Shown: positions 35,187-45,020, counted from the stretch's first letter. The stretch: 64,000 bases of DNA from Pseudomonas viridiflava (GCF_900582195.1 NZ_UTHA01000078.1:124001-188000); one strand, 5' to 3'. Notes: a model not told the origin generated them from the sequence alone. Numbers and translations are program-made.

Positions 35187-36614
35187 ATGCCCTTGCTGCC
35201 TCTTCGCTTGTCCGCACTGTTTCTGGCCCTCGGCCTGAGTGCCTGCGATGACGCCCCGCGTTTCACCAAGGCCGAGCCCGGTGAAGCACGTTCGGGCGGT
35301 GCAGCGACCGTGCGCAAGACCGATCAGAATGCGTTTTCCCTGCCCTCGGCGAATCTGCCGCCGTCGCGGCGGGTGGATTTCAGTGTCGGCAACAGTTTCT
35401 TCCGCAGCCCGTGGGTGATCGCGCCGTCGACCACAACCGCGCGTGATGGTCTCGGGCCATTGTTCAACACCAACGCCTGCCAGAACTGCCATATCAAGGA
35501 CGGTCGCGGTCATCCGCCGACACCCGACGCGGCCAACGCGGTGTCGATGCTGGTCAGGCTGTCGATTCCCGATGCGCCGCAATTCGCCAAACTCATCGAG
35601 CAGGTCGGCGTGGTGCCGGAGCCGGTCTACGGCGGCCAGTTCCAGGACATGGCCGTGCCCGGCGTCGCCCCGGAAGGCAAGGTACGCGTCGATTACACGC
35701 CAGTGCCCGTGCGTTTCAAGGACGGCACCGAAGTCGAACTACGCAAACCGCTGTTGCAGATCACTCAGCTCGGCTACGGCCCGATGCACCCGGACACACG
35801 TTTTTCCGCACGCGTCGCACCGCCGATGATCGGCCTCGGCCTGCTCGAAGCCATCCCCGAAGAAGCGATCCTCGCCAACGCCACCGCGCAAGCCAAAGCG
35901 AACAACGGCATCCATGGCCGCCCCAATCAGGTCTGGGATGACGCGCTGCAAAAAACCGTCATGGGCCGTTTTGGCTGGAAAGCCGGGCAACCGAACCTCA
36001 ATCAACAGAATGTGCACGCGTTTTCCGGTGATATGGGCCTCACAACCAGCCTGCGCCCCTTCGATGACTGCACCGACGCGCAAACCGCCTGCAAACAGGC
36101 GCCGAACGGCAATGGCCCGGACGGCGAACCGGAAGTCAGCGATAACATCCTGCGTCTGGTGCTGTTTTACAGCCGCAATCTCGCCGTACCCGCGCGCCGT
36201 GGCGTTAACGATGCAGATGTCATCGCCGGCAAGAACCTGTTTTTTCAGGCCGGCTGCGATTCCTGCCACACCCCGAAATACACCACCGCCGCCAACGCCG
36301 CCGAACCTGAACTGGCCAGTCAGGTGATTCGCCCGTACAGCGATCTGCTGCTGCACGACATGGGCGACGGTCTGGCCGACAACCGCACGGAATTCCAGGC
36401 CTCCGGCCGCGACTGGCGCACGCCGCCGTTGTGGGGGATTGGCCTGACGCAAGCGGTCAGCGGACACACACAGTTTTTGCATGACGGTCGCGCGCGCAAT
36501 CTGCTCGAAGCGGTGCTCTGGCACGGCGGCGAAGCGCAAGCGGCGCAGCAACAGGTTTTGTCTTTCAATGCCGAGCAGCGTGCCGCGCTGCTGGCATTTT
36601 TGAACTCACTTTAA
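35187..36614 (+). CDS. Di-heme c-type cytochrome / thiol-oxidoreductase-like lipoprotein (DUF1111)
   Basis: A 475-residue exported lipoprotein (lipobox around GLSACDD) with two c-heme motifs, CQNCH and CDSCH. The family marks DGLGPLFNTNACQNCHIKDGRG and TPPLWGIGLT (in DWRTPPLWGIGL) identify the di-heme oxidoreductase/peroxidase-like DUF1111 group. It heads a three-gene run with a second imelysin and a DUF1513 protein, equivalent to PA4371-PA4373 in order. A role in periplasmic iron oxidation or uptake is plausible for such loci but inferred. CAGGA precedes the ATG. Confidence 0.86.
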   Translation: MPLLPLRLSALFLALGLSACDDAPRFTKAEPGEARSGGAATVRKTDQNAFSLPSANLPPSRRVDFSVGNSFFRSPWVIAPSTTTARDGLGPLFNTNACQNCHIKDGRGHPPTPDAANAVSMLVRLSIPDAPQFAKLIEQVGVVPEPVYGGQFQDMAVPGVAPEGKVRVDYTPVPVRFKDGTEVELRKPLLQITQLGYGPMHPDTRFSARVAPPMIGLGLLEAIPEEAILANATAQAKANNGIHGRPNQVWDDALQKTVMGRFGWKAGQPNLNQQNVHAFSGDMGLTTSLRPFDDCTDAQTACKQAPNGNGPDGEPEVSDNILRLVLFYSRNLAVPARRGVNDADVIAGKNLFFQAGCDSCHTPKYTTAANAAEPELASQVIRPYSDLLLHDMGDGLADNRTEFQASGRDWRTPPLWGIGLTQAVSGHTQFLHDGRARNLLEAVLWHGGEAQAAQQQVLSFNAEQRAALLAFLNSL

Positions 36615-36642
36615 ACACTGATAAAAGAATCGGGAGCCCGAC

Positions 36643-37695
36643 ATGTTCCGTCCCAAGCTACTGTTCACCAGCCTTGCCGCGCTCGCCCTCGGCGCCTGCT
36701 CGCCGCAGGATCCGCAAGCGGTCACCTCGGCGGCCATCGCCAAATCGGTGATCCTGCCGACCTACACCCGTTGGGTCGAAGCCGACAAGCAACTGGCGGT
36801 CAGCGCCCTCGCCTACTGCCAGGGCAAAGAAACCCTGGAAACCGCCCGCGCCGACTTCCTACACGCGCAGAAAGCCTGGGCTGAACTGCAACCGTTGCTG
36901 ATCGGTCCGTTGGCCGAGGGCAATCGTTCGTGGCAGGTGCAGTTCTGGCCGGACAAGAAAAACCTCGTCGGCCGTCAGGTCGAGCAGTTGGTAGTCGCCC
37001 AGCCACAGATCGATGCCGCTGCTTTGGCCAAATCCAGTGTGGTCGTGCAAGGTCTGTCGGCTTACGAGTACATCCTGTTCGACGCCAAGCCTGATGTGGC
37101 CAACGCCGATCAGAAAGCCAAGTACTGCCCACTGCTGATCGCCATCGGCGAGCGTCAGAAGCAACTGGCTGAAGAGATTCTGCAGACCGACGGCATGCTC
37201 GCGCAGATGACCAAGTTTCCCAACCAGCGCTATGCCGACTCCCACGAAGCGATCGCTGACCTGCTGCGTGTGCAAGTCACCGCGCTGGACACCCTGAAGA
37301 AAAAACTCGGCACGCCAATGGGCCGCCAGAGCAAGGGCGTGCCACAGCCGTTCCAGGCCGACGCATGGCGTAGCCAGTCTTCCCTGACCGCGCTGGAAGC
37401 CAGCCTCGCGGCGGCGAAAACCGTGTGGGAAGGCGTCGACAACAAAGGCCTGCGTGGTCTGTTGCCGGCTGAGCAAAAGCCATTGGCCGACAAGATCGAT
37501 GCTGCCTACGCCGCTTCGCTGAAGCTGTTCGACAGCACCCAGCGTTCGCTCGGCGAAATGCTTGAAGACGACGCCGGTCGTCAGCAACTGAACGATATCT
37601 ACGACAGTCTCAACGTCGTCCATCGCCTGCACGAAGGCGAACTGGCCAAGGCGCTGGGCATTCAACTGGGCTTCAACGCCAACGACGGTGACTGA
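36643..37695 (+). CDS. Second imelysin-family lipoprotein
   Basis: A 350-residue lipoprotein (lipobox LALGACSP) with a shorter imelysin domain. It has VVQGLSAYEYILFD, where the GxHxxE signature is degenerate (GLSAYEY), then a helical C-terminal half. It follows the di-heme gene by 28 bases with GGGAG upstream, and its stop overlaps the next start (TGATG). The loss of the signature His suggests a binding rather than catalytic role, which is inference. Confidence 0.85.
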   Translation: MFRPKLLFTSLAALALGACSPQDPQAVTSAAIAKSVILPTYTRWVEADKQLAVSALAYCQGKETLETARADFLHAQKAWAELQPLLIGPLAEGNRSWQVQFWPDKKNLVGRQVEQLVVAQPQIDAAALAKSSVVVQGLSAYEYILFDAKPDVANADQKAKYCPLLIAIGERQKQLAEEILQTDGMLAQMTKFPNQRYADSHEAIADLLRVQVTALDTLKKKLGTPMGRQSKGVPQPFQADAWRSQSSLTALEASLAAAKTVWEGVDNKGLRGLLPAEQKPLADKIDAAYAASLKLFDSTQRSLGEMLEDDAGRQQLNDIYDSLNVVHRLHEGELAKALGIQLGFNANDGD

Positions 37696-38810
37696 TGAGG
37701 GCAAGTGCCATGCTGCGACGTCAGGTTCTGACTTTAGGTAGTGCACTGCTGGGAGCAGTGACGCTGGGCGGCTGGACGCTGTTCAAACGCAAGGATCAGA
37801 GCCCGCTGTTGCTGTCGGCGCGCGACGACACCGACGGCAAGCACTACGCCGTCGGCTATCGGCTGGACGGCACGCGGGTATTCGCCACCGAAGTCGGCCA
37901 GCGTTGCCACGACATCATCAACCACCCGACGCAGCCGATTGCGCTGTTCGTCGCACGGCGTCCGGGCACCGAAAGCTACCTGATCGACCTGCACGACGGT
38001 CAGTTGCTGCAGACGGTGACCTCGCAGCCGAACCGGCACTTCTACGGTCACGCCGTGGTGCACAAGGAAGGCGAATACCTGTACGCCACCGAGAACGACA
38101 CCACCGATCCCGGCCGTGGTTTGCTCGGCGTTTACAAGTTCGAAGGTGCGCGACTGGTGCACACAGGCGAGATTTCCACCCACGGTCTCGGCCCGCATCA
38201 GGTGTCATGGATGCCCGACGGCGAGACGCTGGTGGTGGCCAACGGCGGGATTCGTACCGAAGCGGAAAGCCGCGTCGACATGAACCTCAACGCCATGGAG
38301 CCGAGCCTGGTGCTGATGCAGCGCGACGGCACGTTGCTGAGCAAGGAAACCCTCGCCCAGCAGATGAACAGCGTGCGCCATCTGGGCATCGCCAGCGATG
38401 GCACCATCGTTGCCGGCCAACAGTTTATGGGCGCATCGCATGAGCGTTCGGAGTTGCTGGCGATCAAGCGTCCGGGGCAGCCGTTCGTGGCGTTTCCGGT
38501 GCCGGAGCATCAGTTGCAGTCGATGGGGCACTACACCGCCAGTGTTGCGGTGCACAGCGAGTTGCGTCTGGTCGCGCTGACGGCGCCGCGTGGCAACCGT
38601 TTCTTTATCTGGGATCTGGACAGCGGCGAGGTTCGTCTCGATGCACCATTGCCTGATTGCGCCGGCGTCGGTGCGGTGAAGGACGGTTTTGTCGTGACCT
38701 CCGGTCAAGGCCGTTGCCGTTACTACGATTGCCGCCAGGATGAGCTGTTGGCCAAGCCGCTGGAATTGCCGGCGGGGCTCTGGGACAACCATCTGCATCT
38801 GATGGCATAA
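37695..38810 (+). CDS. DUF1513 beta-propeller-like periplasmic protein
   Basis: A 371-residue protein. The N-terminus (MLRRQVLTLGSALLGAVTLGG) is a hydrophobic export signal, possibly Tat-linked though only one Arg pair is present. The rest is a run of short beta-repeat units (GYRLDG, HGLGPHQVSWMPDGETLVVANGG) that fit a seven-bladed propeller. It is translationally coupled to the imelysin gene. DUF1513 proteins accompany imelysins and di-heme proteins in many proteobacteria; the function is unproven. A terminator follows. Confidence 0.82.
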   Translation: MRASAMLRRQVLTLGSALLGAVTLGGWTLFKRKDQSPLLLSARDDTDGKHYAVGYRLDGTRVFATEVGQRCHDIINHPTQPIALFVARRPGTESYLIDLHDGQLLQTVTSQPNRHFYGHAVVHKEGEYLYATENDTTDPGRGLLGVYKFEGARLVHTGEISTHGLGPHQVSWMPDGETLVVANGGIRTEAESRVDMNLNAMEPSLVLMQRDGTLLSKETLAQQMNSVRHLGIASDGTIVAGQQFMGASHERSELLAIKRPGQPFVAFPVPEHQLQSMGHYTASVAVHSELRLVALTAPRGNRFFIWDLDSGEVRLDAPLPDCAGVGAVKDGFVVTSGQGRCRYYDCRQDELLAKPLELPAGLWDNHLHLMA

Positions 38811-38840
38811 GCGCCCGCTTCATCTGCTGACATCACCTTA

Positions 38841-38875
38841 AGGGTGAGGAGGTTTTCATCCCCCTCACCCTTTTC
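38841..38875 (+). terminator. Terminator after the imelysin operon
   Basis: AGGGTGAGG pairs with CCTCACCCT across a 13-base loop, followed by TTTCATT. Confidence 0.75.
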
Positions 38876-38966
38876 ATTCCCTGTAAGAACTGCCAGTTGG
38901 AATCACCCCTGTACTCGGAGTAATGTGCCCGCCTGTCTCACCTGATTTATCCAAGGAACTGGAAAT

Positions 38967-40115
38967 ATGCTGCGTCGCCGCATGCTGATCATGTTGGGTG
39001 TTGTTTTGCTGATCGTCCTGGTGCTGGGCGGATACAAAGCCTTTTCGATCTACACAATGATCCAGGGCTTTTCCAAGCCGAAACCGCCGATCAGCGTTGC
39101 CGTGGCCAATGCCACCGAACAGCCGTGGCAGATGCGTCTGCCGACCGTCGGCACACTCAAGGCATTGCAAGGTGTCGAGCTGAGCCTGGAAGTCGCCGGC
39201 ACCGTCACCGAACTCAAGTTTGAATCCGGACAGAAGGTCAAGGCCGGACAGCCGTTGCTGCAACTCGACAGCGCCGTTGAAACCGCCCTGCTGGAAACCG
39301 CCAAGGCTGATCTGGGCCTGGCGCAACTGGACTTCGGCCGCGGCAGCCAACTGGTCGACAGCCGCGCCATCTCCAAAGGCGAGTACGACCGCCTCTCCGC
39401 CGTTCTGCAAAAGAACAAAGCCACGGTCAATCAGCTCAATGCTTCGCTGGCGAAAAAACGCATCCTCGCACCGTTCAGCGGCACCATCGGCATCCGTCAG
39501 GTCGACGTCGGCGACTACCTCGCCAGCGGCACTAAAATCGCCACCCTGCAGGATTTGAGCAGCCTCTACGCCGACTTCTACCTGCCCGAGCAATCGGTGC
39601 CGAAACTGGCCATCGGCCAACCGGTGCAAATCTCGGTCTCCGCTTATCCCGGGCAAAACTTCGCCGGCAAGATCAGCGCGATCAACCCGATCGTCGAAAG
39701 CACCACGCGCAACATTCTGGTCCGCGCCACCCTGGCCAACCCCGACGGCAAATTGCTGCCGGGCATGTTCGCCAGCCTTGAGGTGTTGCTGCCGGATCCG
39801 CAGAAACACATCGTCGTGCCGGAAAGCGCGATCACCTACACCCTCTACGGCAACTCGATCTACGTGGTCGGGCAGAAGAAAGCCGAGGACGGCAGCCTCG
39901 AAAAGGACGACAAGGGCCAACCGGTACTGATCGCCGAGCGCCGTTTCATCGAAACCGGTGAACGCCGCGATGGCCTGGTGATGATCAACAAGGGCGTGCA
40001 GAGCGGCGAACAAGTGGTGACGGCTGGCCAGATCAAACTGGACAACGGCGCCCACATCGCCATCAGCGACGACAAGACCCTCGGCGAGCAGAACAGTCCG
40101 CCCCGCGCCGACTGA
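38967..40115 (+). CDS. mexV: RND efflux periplasmic adaptor (MexV-like)
   Basis: A 382-residue membrane-fusion protein with an N-terminal anchor (IMLGVVLLIVLVLGGY), a lipoyl half-motif (GVELSLEVAGTVTELKFESGQ), a coiled-coil hairpin and a beta-barrel (ILAPFSGTIGIRQVDVGDYL). It has no lipobox, so it is anchored by the TM helix. It is followed 13 bases later by the RND pump. The pair after the DUF1513 gene matches PA4374-PA4375 (mexVW). AAGGAA lies upstream of the ATG. Confidence 0.83.
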   Translation: MLRRRMLIMLGVVLLIVLVLGGYKAFSIYTMIQGFSKPKPPISVAVANATEQPWQMRLPTVGTLKALQGVELSLEVAGTVTELKFESGQKVKAGQPLLQLDSAVETALLETAKADLGLAQLDFGRGSQLVDSRAISKGEYDRLSAVLQKNKATVNQLNASLAKKRILAPFSGTIGIRQVDVGDYLASGTKIATLQDLSSLYADFYLPEQSVPKLAIGQPVQISVSAYPGQNFAGKISAINPIVESTTRNILVRATLANPDGKLLPGMFASLEVLLPDPQKHIVVPESAITYTLYGNSIYVVGQKKAEDGSLEKDDKGQPVLIAERRFIETGERRDGLVMINKGVQSGEQVVTAGQIKLDNGAHIAISDDKTLGEQNSPPRAD

Positions 40116-40128
40116 TCAAGGAACCCCC

Positions 40129-43100
40129 ATGGCTTTTACCGATCCGTTCATCCGCCGCCCGGTGCTCGCCACTGTGGTCAGCCTGTTGATTGTGTTGCTG
40201 GGCTTCCAGGCCTGGAGCAAGTTGCCGCTGCGCCAATATCCGCAAATGGAAAACGCCCTGATCACGGTGACCACCGCTTATCCCGGCGCCAATGCGGAAA
40301 CCATTCAGGGTTACATCACCCAACCGATGCAGCAGAGTCTGGCCAGCGCCGAGGGCATCGACTACATGACCTCGGTCAGCCGGCAGAACTTCTCGGTGAT
40401 CTCGATCTACGCGCGCATCGGTTCCAACACCGACCGTTTGTTCACCGAGTTGCTGGCCAAGGCCAACGAGGTGAAAAACAAGCTGCCGCAGGACGCCGAA
40501 GACCCGGTGCTGAGCAAGGAGTCCGCCGACGCCTCGGCGCTGATGTACATCAGCTTCTTCAGCAAGGACTTGAGCAACCCGCAGATCACCGATTACCTGT
40601 CACGGGTGATCCAGCCAAAACTGGCCACGCTGCCGGGCATGGCCGAAGCGGAGATTCTCGGCAATCAGGTGTTCGCCATGCGTCTGTGGCTCGACCCGGT
40701 GAAACTCGCCGGTTTCGGCCTCAGCGCCAGCGATGTGACCAACGCCGTGCGCCAGTACAACTTCCTCTCCGCTGCTGGCGAAGTGAAAGGCGAGTACGTG
40801 GTCACCAGTATCAATGCCAACACCGAACTGAAATCCGCCGAGGCCTTTGCGGCGATTCCGCTCAAGGTCAGTGGCGACAGCCGCGTGCTGCTCAGCGATG
40901 TCGCGCGGGTGGAAATGGGCGCGGAAAACTACGACTCGATCAGTTCGTTCGGTGGTACGCCGTCGGTGTATATAGGCATCAAGGCGACACCCGGCGCCAA
41001 CCCGCTGGACGTGATCAAGGAAGTGCGCAAACTGATGCCCGAGCTGGAGGCGCAGCTGCCGCCGAACCTCAAAAGCGAGATTGCCTACGACGCCACGCTA
41101 TTCATTCAGGCCTCGATCGATGAAGTGGTGAAAACCCTGTTCGAAGCGGTGCTGATCGTCATCGTTGTGGTGTTCCTGTTCCTCGGCGCCCTGCGTTCGG
41201 TGGTGATCCCGGTGGTGACCATACCGCTGTCGATGATCGGCGTGATGTTCTTCATGCAGATGATGGGGTACTCGATGAACCTGCTGACGCTGCTGGCGAT
41301 GGTGCTGGCCATCGGTCTGGTGGTGGACGATGCGATTGTCGTGGTGGAAAACATCCACCGCCACATCGAGGAAGGCAAGACGCCGTTCGATGCAGCGCTG
41401 GAAGGCGCGCGGGAAATCGCCATGCCGGTGGTGTCGATGACCATCACCCTGGCGGCGGTGTATGCGCCGATCGGCTTCCTCACCGGTCTCACCGGGGCGC
41501 TGTTCAAGGAGTTTGCGCTGACTCTCGCTGGCGCCGTGGTGATTTCCGGAATCGTCGCCCTGACCCTGTCACCGATGATGTGCGCGTTTTTGCTGCGCCA
41601 CGAAGAAAATCCCAGCGGCCTCGCGCATCGCCTCGACCGCATCTTCGACGGCCTCAAGCGCCGCTACCAAAGCATGCTCCACGGCACCCTGAACACGCGC
41701 CCGGTGGTGCTGGTGTTCGCCGTGATCGTGCTGTGCCTGATTCCGGTGTTCCTCAAGTTCACCAAATCGGAACTGGCCCCGGACGAGGATCAGGGCATCA
41801 TTTTCATGATGGCCACTGCGCCACAGCCAACCAACCTTGACTACCTGAGCGCCTACACCGACGAATTCATCAAGATTTTCAAGGAATTCCCGGAGTACTA
41901 CTCCTCGTTCCAGATCAACGGCTACAACGGCGTGCAGGCGGGCATCGGTGGTTTCCTGCTGAAACCATGGAACGAGCGCAGCCGCACGCAGATGGAAATC
42001 CTCCCCGAGGTGCAGGGCAAGCTCGAAGGCATTCCGGGCCTGCAGATTTTCGGCTTCAACCTGCCCTCCCTGCCCGGCACCGGTGAAGGCCTGCCGTTCG
42101 AGTTCGTGGTCAACACCGCCAACGACTATGAACTGCTGTTGCAAGTGGCTGACCGGATCAAGAAACGTGCGATGGAGTCGGGCAAGTTCGCGTTCGTCGA
42201 CCTCGATCTGGCGTTCGACAAACCTGAAGTCGTGGTCGATATCGACCGCGCAAAAGCGGCACAGATGGGCGTGTCGATGCAGGACCTCGGTGGCACGCTG
42301 GCGACATTGTTGGGCGAAGCGGAAATCAACCGTTTCACCATCGAAGGGCGCAGCTACAAGGTGATCGCTCAGGTTGAACGGCCGTATCGCGATAACCCGG
42401 ACTGGCTGAACAATTACTATGTGAAAAACACCCAGGGCGAATTGCTGCCACTGTCGACGCTGATCAAGGTCAGTGATCGCGCACGACCACGCCAGCTCAA
42501 CCAGTTCCAGCAGCTCAACGCGGCGAAGATTTCCGGTTTCCCGCTGGTCAGCATGGGCGAAGCCATCGACACGGTCTTGCAGATTGCCCGCGAAGAAGCG
42601 CCGGCCGGGTTTGCGTTTGACTATGGCGGTGCGTCACGCCAGTTCGTCCAGGAAGGCAGTGCCCTGTGGGTAACCTTTGCACTGGCTCTGGCGATTATCT
42701 TTCTGGTGCTGGCGGCGCAGTTCGAAAGCTTCCGCGATCCGCTGGTGATTCTGGTGACGGTGCCGTTGTCGATCTGCGGGGCGCTGATTCCGCTGTTCCT
42801 TGGCTGGTCGAGCATGAACATCTACACCCAGGTCGGGCTGGTGACGCTGATCGGGCTAATCAGTAAACACGGGATTCTGATCGTCGAATTCGCCAACCAG
42901 TTGCGCAAGGATAAAGGCCTGACGGCGCGTGAAGCCGTTGAGGAAGCGGCGGCCATTCGTTTGCGACCGGTGTTGATGACCACGGCGGCGATGGTGTTTG
43001 GCATGGTGCCGTTGATTCTCGCCACGGGTGCCGGTGCGGTCAGCCGGTTTGATATCGGTATGGTGATTGCCACGGGGATGTCGATTGGCACATTGTTTAC

Positions 43101-43164
43101 GCTGTTTGTCCTGCCATGCGTTTACACCCTGCTGGCGAAACCCGATCCCAAACCAACCACATAA
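40129..43164 (+). CDS. mexW: RND multidrug efflux permease (MexW-like)
   Basis: A 1011-residue 12-TM pump with two large periplasmic loops. Visible features are the N-terminal FTDPFIRRPVLATVVSLLIV, the TM4 proton-relay segment GLVVDDAIVVVENIHRH, and IRLRPVLMTTAAMVFGMVPL late in the protein. Export is driven by protons through the adaptor and an outer-membrane channel. No channel gene follows; MexVW is known to borrow OprM. The closest match in order is PA4375. The substrate range is unknown from sequence. Confidence 0.88.
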   Translation: MAFTDPFIRRPVLATVVSLLIVLLGFQAWSKLPLRQYPQMENALITVTTAYPGANAETIQGYITQPMQQSLASAEGIDYMTSVSRQNFSVISIYARIGSNTDRLFTELLAKANEVKNKLPQDAEDPVLSKESADASALMYISFFSKDLSNPQITDYLSRVIQPKLATLPGMAEAEILGNQVFAMRLWLDPVKLAGFGLSASDVTNAVRQYNFLSAAGEVKGEYVVTSINANTELKSAEAFAAIPLKVSGDSRVLLSDVARVEMGAENYDSISSFGGTPSVYIGIKATPGANPLDVIKEVRKLMPELEAQLPPNLKSEIAYDATLFIQASIDEVVKTLFEAVLIVIVVVFLFLGALRSVVIPVVTIPLSMIGVMFFMQMMGYSMNLLTLLAMVLAIGLVVDDAIVVVENIHRHIEEGKTPFDAALEGAREIAMPVVSMTITLAAVYAPIGFLTGLTGALFKEFALTLAGAVVISGIVALTLSPMMCAFLLRHEENPSGLAHRLDRIFDGLKRRYQSMLHGTLNTRPVVLVFAVIVLCLIPVFLKFTKSELAPDEDQGIIFMMATAPQPTNLDYLSAYTDEFIKIFKEFPEYYSSFQINGYNGVQAGIGGFLLKPWNERSRTQMEILPEVQGKLEGIPGLQIFGFNLPSLPGTGEGLPFEFVVNTANDYELLLQVADRIKKRAMESGKFAFVDLDLAFDKPEVVVDIDRAKAAQMGVSMQDLGGTLATLLGEAEINRFTIEGRSYKVIAQVERPYRDNPDWLNNYYVKNTQGELLPLSTLIKVSDRARPRQLNQFQQLNAAKISGFPLVSMGEAIDTVLQIAREEAPAGFAFDYGGASRQFVQEGSALWVTFALALAIIFLVLAAQFESFRDPLVILVTVPLSICGALIPLFLGWSSMNIYTQVGLVTLIGLISKHGILIVEFANQLRKDKGLTAREAVEEAAAIRLRPVLMTTAAMVFGMVPLILATGAGAVSRFDIGMVIATGMSIGTLFTLFVLPCVYTLLAKPDPKPTT

Positions 43165-43168
43165 CCCC

Positions 43169-43257
43169 TGTAGGAGTGAGCCTGCTCGCGATAGCGATTT
43201 GTCAGTTAAAAATGATTTGAATGACACACCGCTATCGCGAGCAGGCTCACTCCTACA
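43169..43257. repeat. REPIN, TAGGAGTGAGC variant
   Basis: A TGTAGGAGTGAGCCTGCTCG arm and inverted CGAGCAGGCTCACTCCTACA arm. Paired substitutions in both arms preserve the hairpin. The interior keeps TTGTCAG and AATGACAC. Confidence 0.9.
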
Positions 43258-43284
43258 AGGGATCTCTGTTGCTCAGGGCATAAA

Positions 43285-43314
43285 AAAAAGGCCTCGCAAC
43301 TGCGAGGCCTTTTA
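43285..43314. terminator. Bidirectional terminator between mexW and the convergent inaA operon
   Basis: AAAGGCCTCGCA-AC-TGCGAGGCCTTT with an A-run on the left and T-run on the right serves both strands. Confidence 0.9.
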
Positions 43315-43331
43315 TGTGGGCTTCAATCGTT

Positions 43332-43559
43332 TCAACTCTGCGGCCTCATCCCTTGAGAAAGTCCGAACATGAACAACAACAGATCATGATCGGGTTGGGT
43401 CGCCACGGAGGCTTTCGCCACCCGTGGGACTGCGCAGTGGGCGTCGTCTACGGACGCCCCAACCACCTGCATGCGAGGCTGCTCCCAGGCAGCCACCGCC
43501 AATGAAGCAACTGCCAAGGCTCCAACCAAAAACAAACCTCGTGCAATTTCTAGTTTCAT
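43332..43559 (-). CDS. Small secreted hypothetical protein, 75 aa
   Basis: A 75-residue protein with a signal peptide (about 1-23, LEIARGLFLVGALAVASLAVA) and a short mature part with one Cys and LLLFMFGLSQGMRPQS at the end. Its start lies two bases after the inaA stop, so it is the last gene of the methyltransferase-inaA operon. The position matches PA4377. The function is unknown; a ColR-linked envelope role is possible by context. Confidence 0.7.
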   Translation of the reverse strand: MKLEIARGLFLVGALAVASLAVAAWEQPRMQVVGASVDDAHCAVPRVAKASVATQPDHDLLLFMFGLSQGMRPQS

Positions 43560-43561
43560 CG

Positions 43562-44278
43562 CTATAAACCTTTGATAGCGCTGCCAAACGCCGTCTCATA
43601 AAAATAGACGAGTTTTTTCCAGTCCGCGTCGCGGAACGACGAATGGCGGCGCAATTGCTTCATGTCATGGGAGGCGGCGCGATAGGCGGTCAGACGCTGG
43701 CGGCATTTCTCCAGATCGATCAAGGCAACTTCGACCTTGGCCGACTCGCCTTCGCCAGTCACCCGCACAAACACGTGCTTGATGTAGATGCAGCTATGCT
43801 GCCAGCGGCCCTTGTGCATGCGCGCCAGATTTTCGGCGAGGTCCTTGAGCACACGCTCATACACCACATCGCCACACTGATCGCGACCGCCGGCAGCCGC
43901 CAGCCAATGTTCCAGCTCCTGGAAACCGTCCAGGGACTTGGTCACCAGCAGTGCGCGCCATTTGTGCTGCGGATCAGGCTGGGCGCCACAGAAAACGATC
44001 TCCGGCACGCGCACACCGAGCTTGCTCACGCCGGTCAGCGCATCGAGTTCACGCAATACGGTCGGACGGCCAAACGGATGCAACCAGCTGCGATAGATAT
44101 GGCCAGTCTGCCGCTTGGCGTACAGCAGTTGTCCGTCGCGCCCAACGATACGTTGCACACCGCTTTCGCCACCCCGGCGCACGTTGGGTTCTTCTACCCA
44201 TTCACCGCGCTGTTCCCAGTAGTAGTCGAAGCGATCTCGCGGAGCGACATCCGTTTCTGCTGCAAATTGCACTGCCAT
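43562..44278 (-). CDS. inaA: InaA-type LPS-kinase-like protein (Kdo/WaaP superfamily)
   Basis: A 238-residue kinase-fold protein: YAKRQTGHIYRSWLHPFGRPTVLREL in the N-lobe, LARMHKGRWQHSCIYIKHVFV with the catalytic-loop-like segment, and ALIDLEKCRQRL as the DxE-type metal element. It belongs to the lipopolysaccharide kinase (Kdo/WaaP) superfamily. ATG at 44278 follows the methyltransferase stop by four bases, and longer upstream frames run through that gene. In P. putida the equivalent genes are in the ColR regulon, to my recollection. Confidence 0.83.
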   Translation of the reverse strand: MAVQFAAETDVAPRDRFDYYWEQRGEWVEEPNVRRGGESGVQRIVGRDGQLLYAKRQTGHIYRSWLHPFGRPTVLRELDALTGVSKLGVRVPEIVFCGAQPDPQHKWRALLVTKSLDGFQELEHWLAAAGGRDQCGDVVYERVLKDLAENLARMHKGRWQHSCIYIKHVFVRVTGEGESAKVEVALIDLEKCRQRLTAYRAASHDMKQLRRHSSFRDADWKKLVYFYETAFGSAIKGL

Positions 44279-44282
44279 CCTG

Positions 44283-44951
44283 TTACCTCTTGCGTAATAC
44301 GTAAACTCGCCACATGGCGTAGAGCGGAATAAAGTCCAGTTGTTCCTGAATTCGAAAACCTGCCTCCTCGAACTCCTTTTCGACCGTAGCAGCCGGTAAC
44401 ACAAAGCGATTCTGATACTCGCGTTTGTCACGGTTGCGCTCGGCACGCTGGCGTTTCCAGGCCTTGAAATTGCCGTCGACCCACAGTGAAACAATCACAC
44501 TGTCACGGGTGACACGCTCGAACTCGCGCAGAATCGCCCGGCGGTGCTCGGCTTCACCGATGTGATGAAGCAGACGCATGCAGAAGATGCTGTCGACGGC
44601 GTTATCCGGCAAGGCAATGTCGAACGCAGATGTGTGCAAGGGTTGTACCCGTTTCACCACATCGGCCGGTTGCGCCTGCATGGCCGTCTTGATCATCGAC
44701 TCGGAATTGTCCGCGCCGATGATCACCCGGTTGGCCTTTTCGCCCAGCAATGGCCAGAAACGCCCGGCACCGCAAGGCAGATCCAGCACCAGCCCCGGCT
44801 CGCCGACCAGCGCCAGCGCCTTGCGAGCCAGTTGTTCATCACGCCAGTGAGAAAGCCGACGTCCAAGGCTTTCCTTGTGCTTGCGCAGATATTTCTGCGC
44901 GTGCTGATCGTCGTACTTCTCGGAAAAATCGAGTTTGATTGGACCGGCCAT
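44283..44951 (-). CDS. SAM-dependent class I methyltransferase
   Basis: A 222-residue protein with the Rossmann SAM-binding motif LVLDLPCGAGRFWPLL, then IIGADNSESMI, FCMRLLHHIGEAEHRR (motif IV region) and a C-terminal half common to Methyltransf_11/25 enzymes. It leads the inaA operon. AGGAG at eight bases supports ATG 44951 over GTG 44954. A perfect recalled-consensus ColR site lies about 70 bases upstream. In P. putida a methyltransferase at this spot (warA) is ColR-controlled; the substrate may be an LPS component. Confidence 0.8.
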   Translation of the reverse strand: MAGPIKLDFSEKYDDQHAQKYLRKHKESLGRRLSHWRDEQLARKALALVGEPGLVLDLPCGAGRFWPLLGEKANRVIIGADNSESMIKTAMQAQPADVVKRVQPLHTSAFDIALPDNAVDSIFCMRLLHHIGEAEHRRAILREFERVTRDSVIVSLWVDGNFKAWKRQRAERNRDKREYQNRFVLPAATVEKEFEEAGFRIQEQLDFIPLYAMWRVYVLRKR

Positions 44952-45020
44952 CACCAGGACTCCTGAATTGCTGATGGCACCACCTTAGGGAGCGGCGTGT
45001 CAGCGTCAGGTCATCCATTT

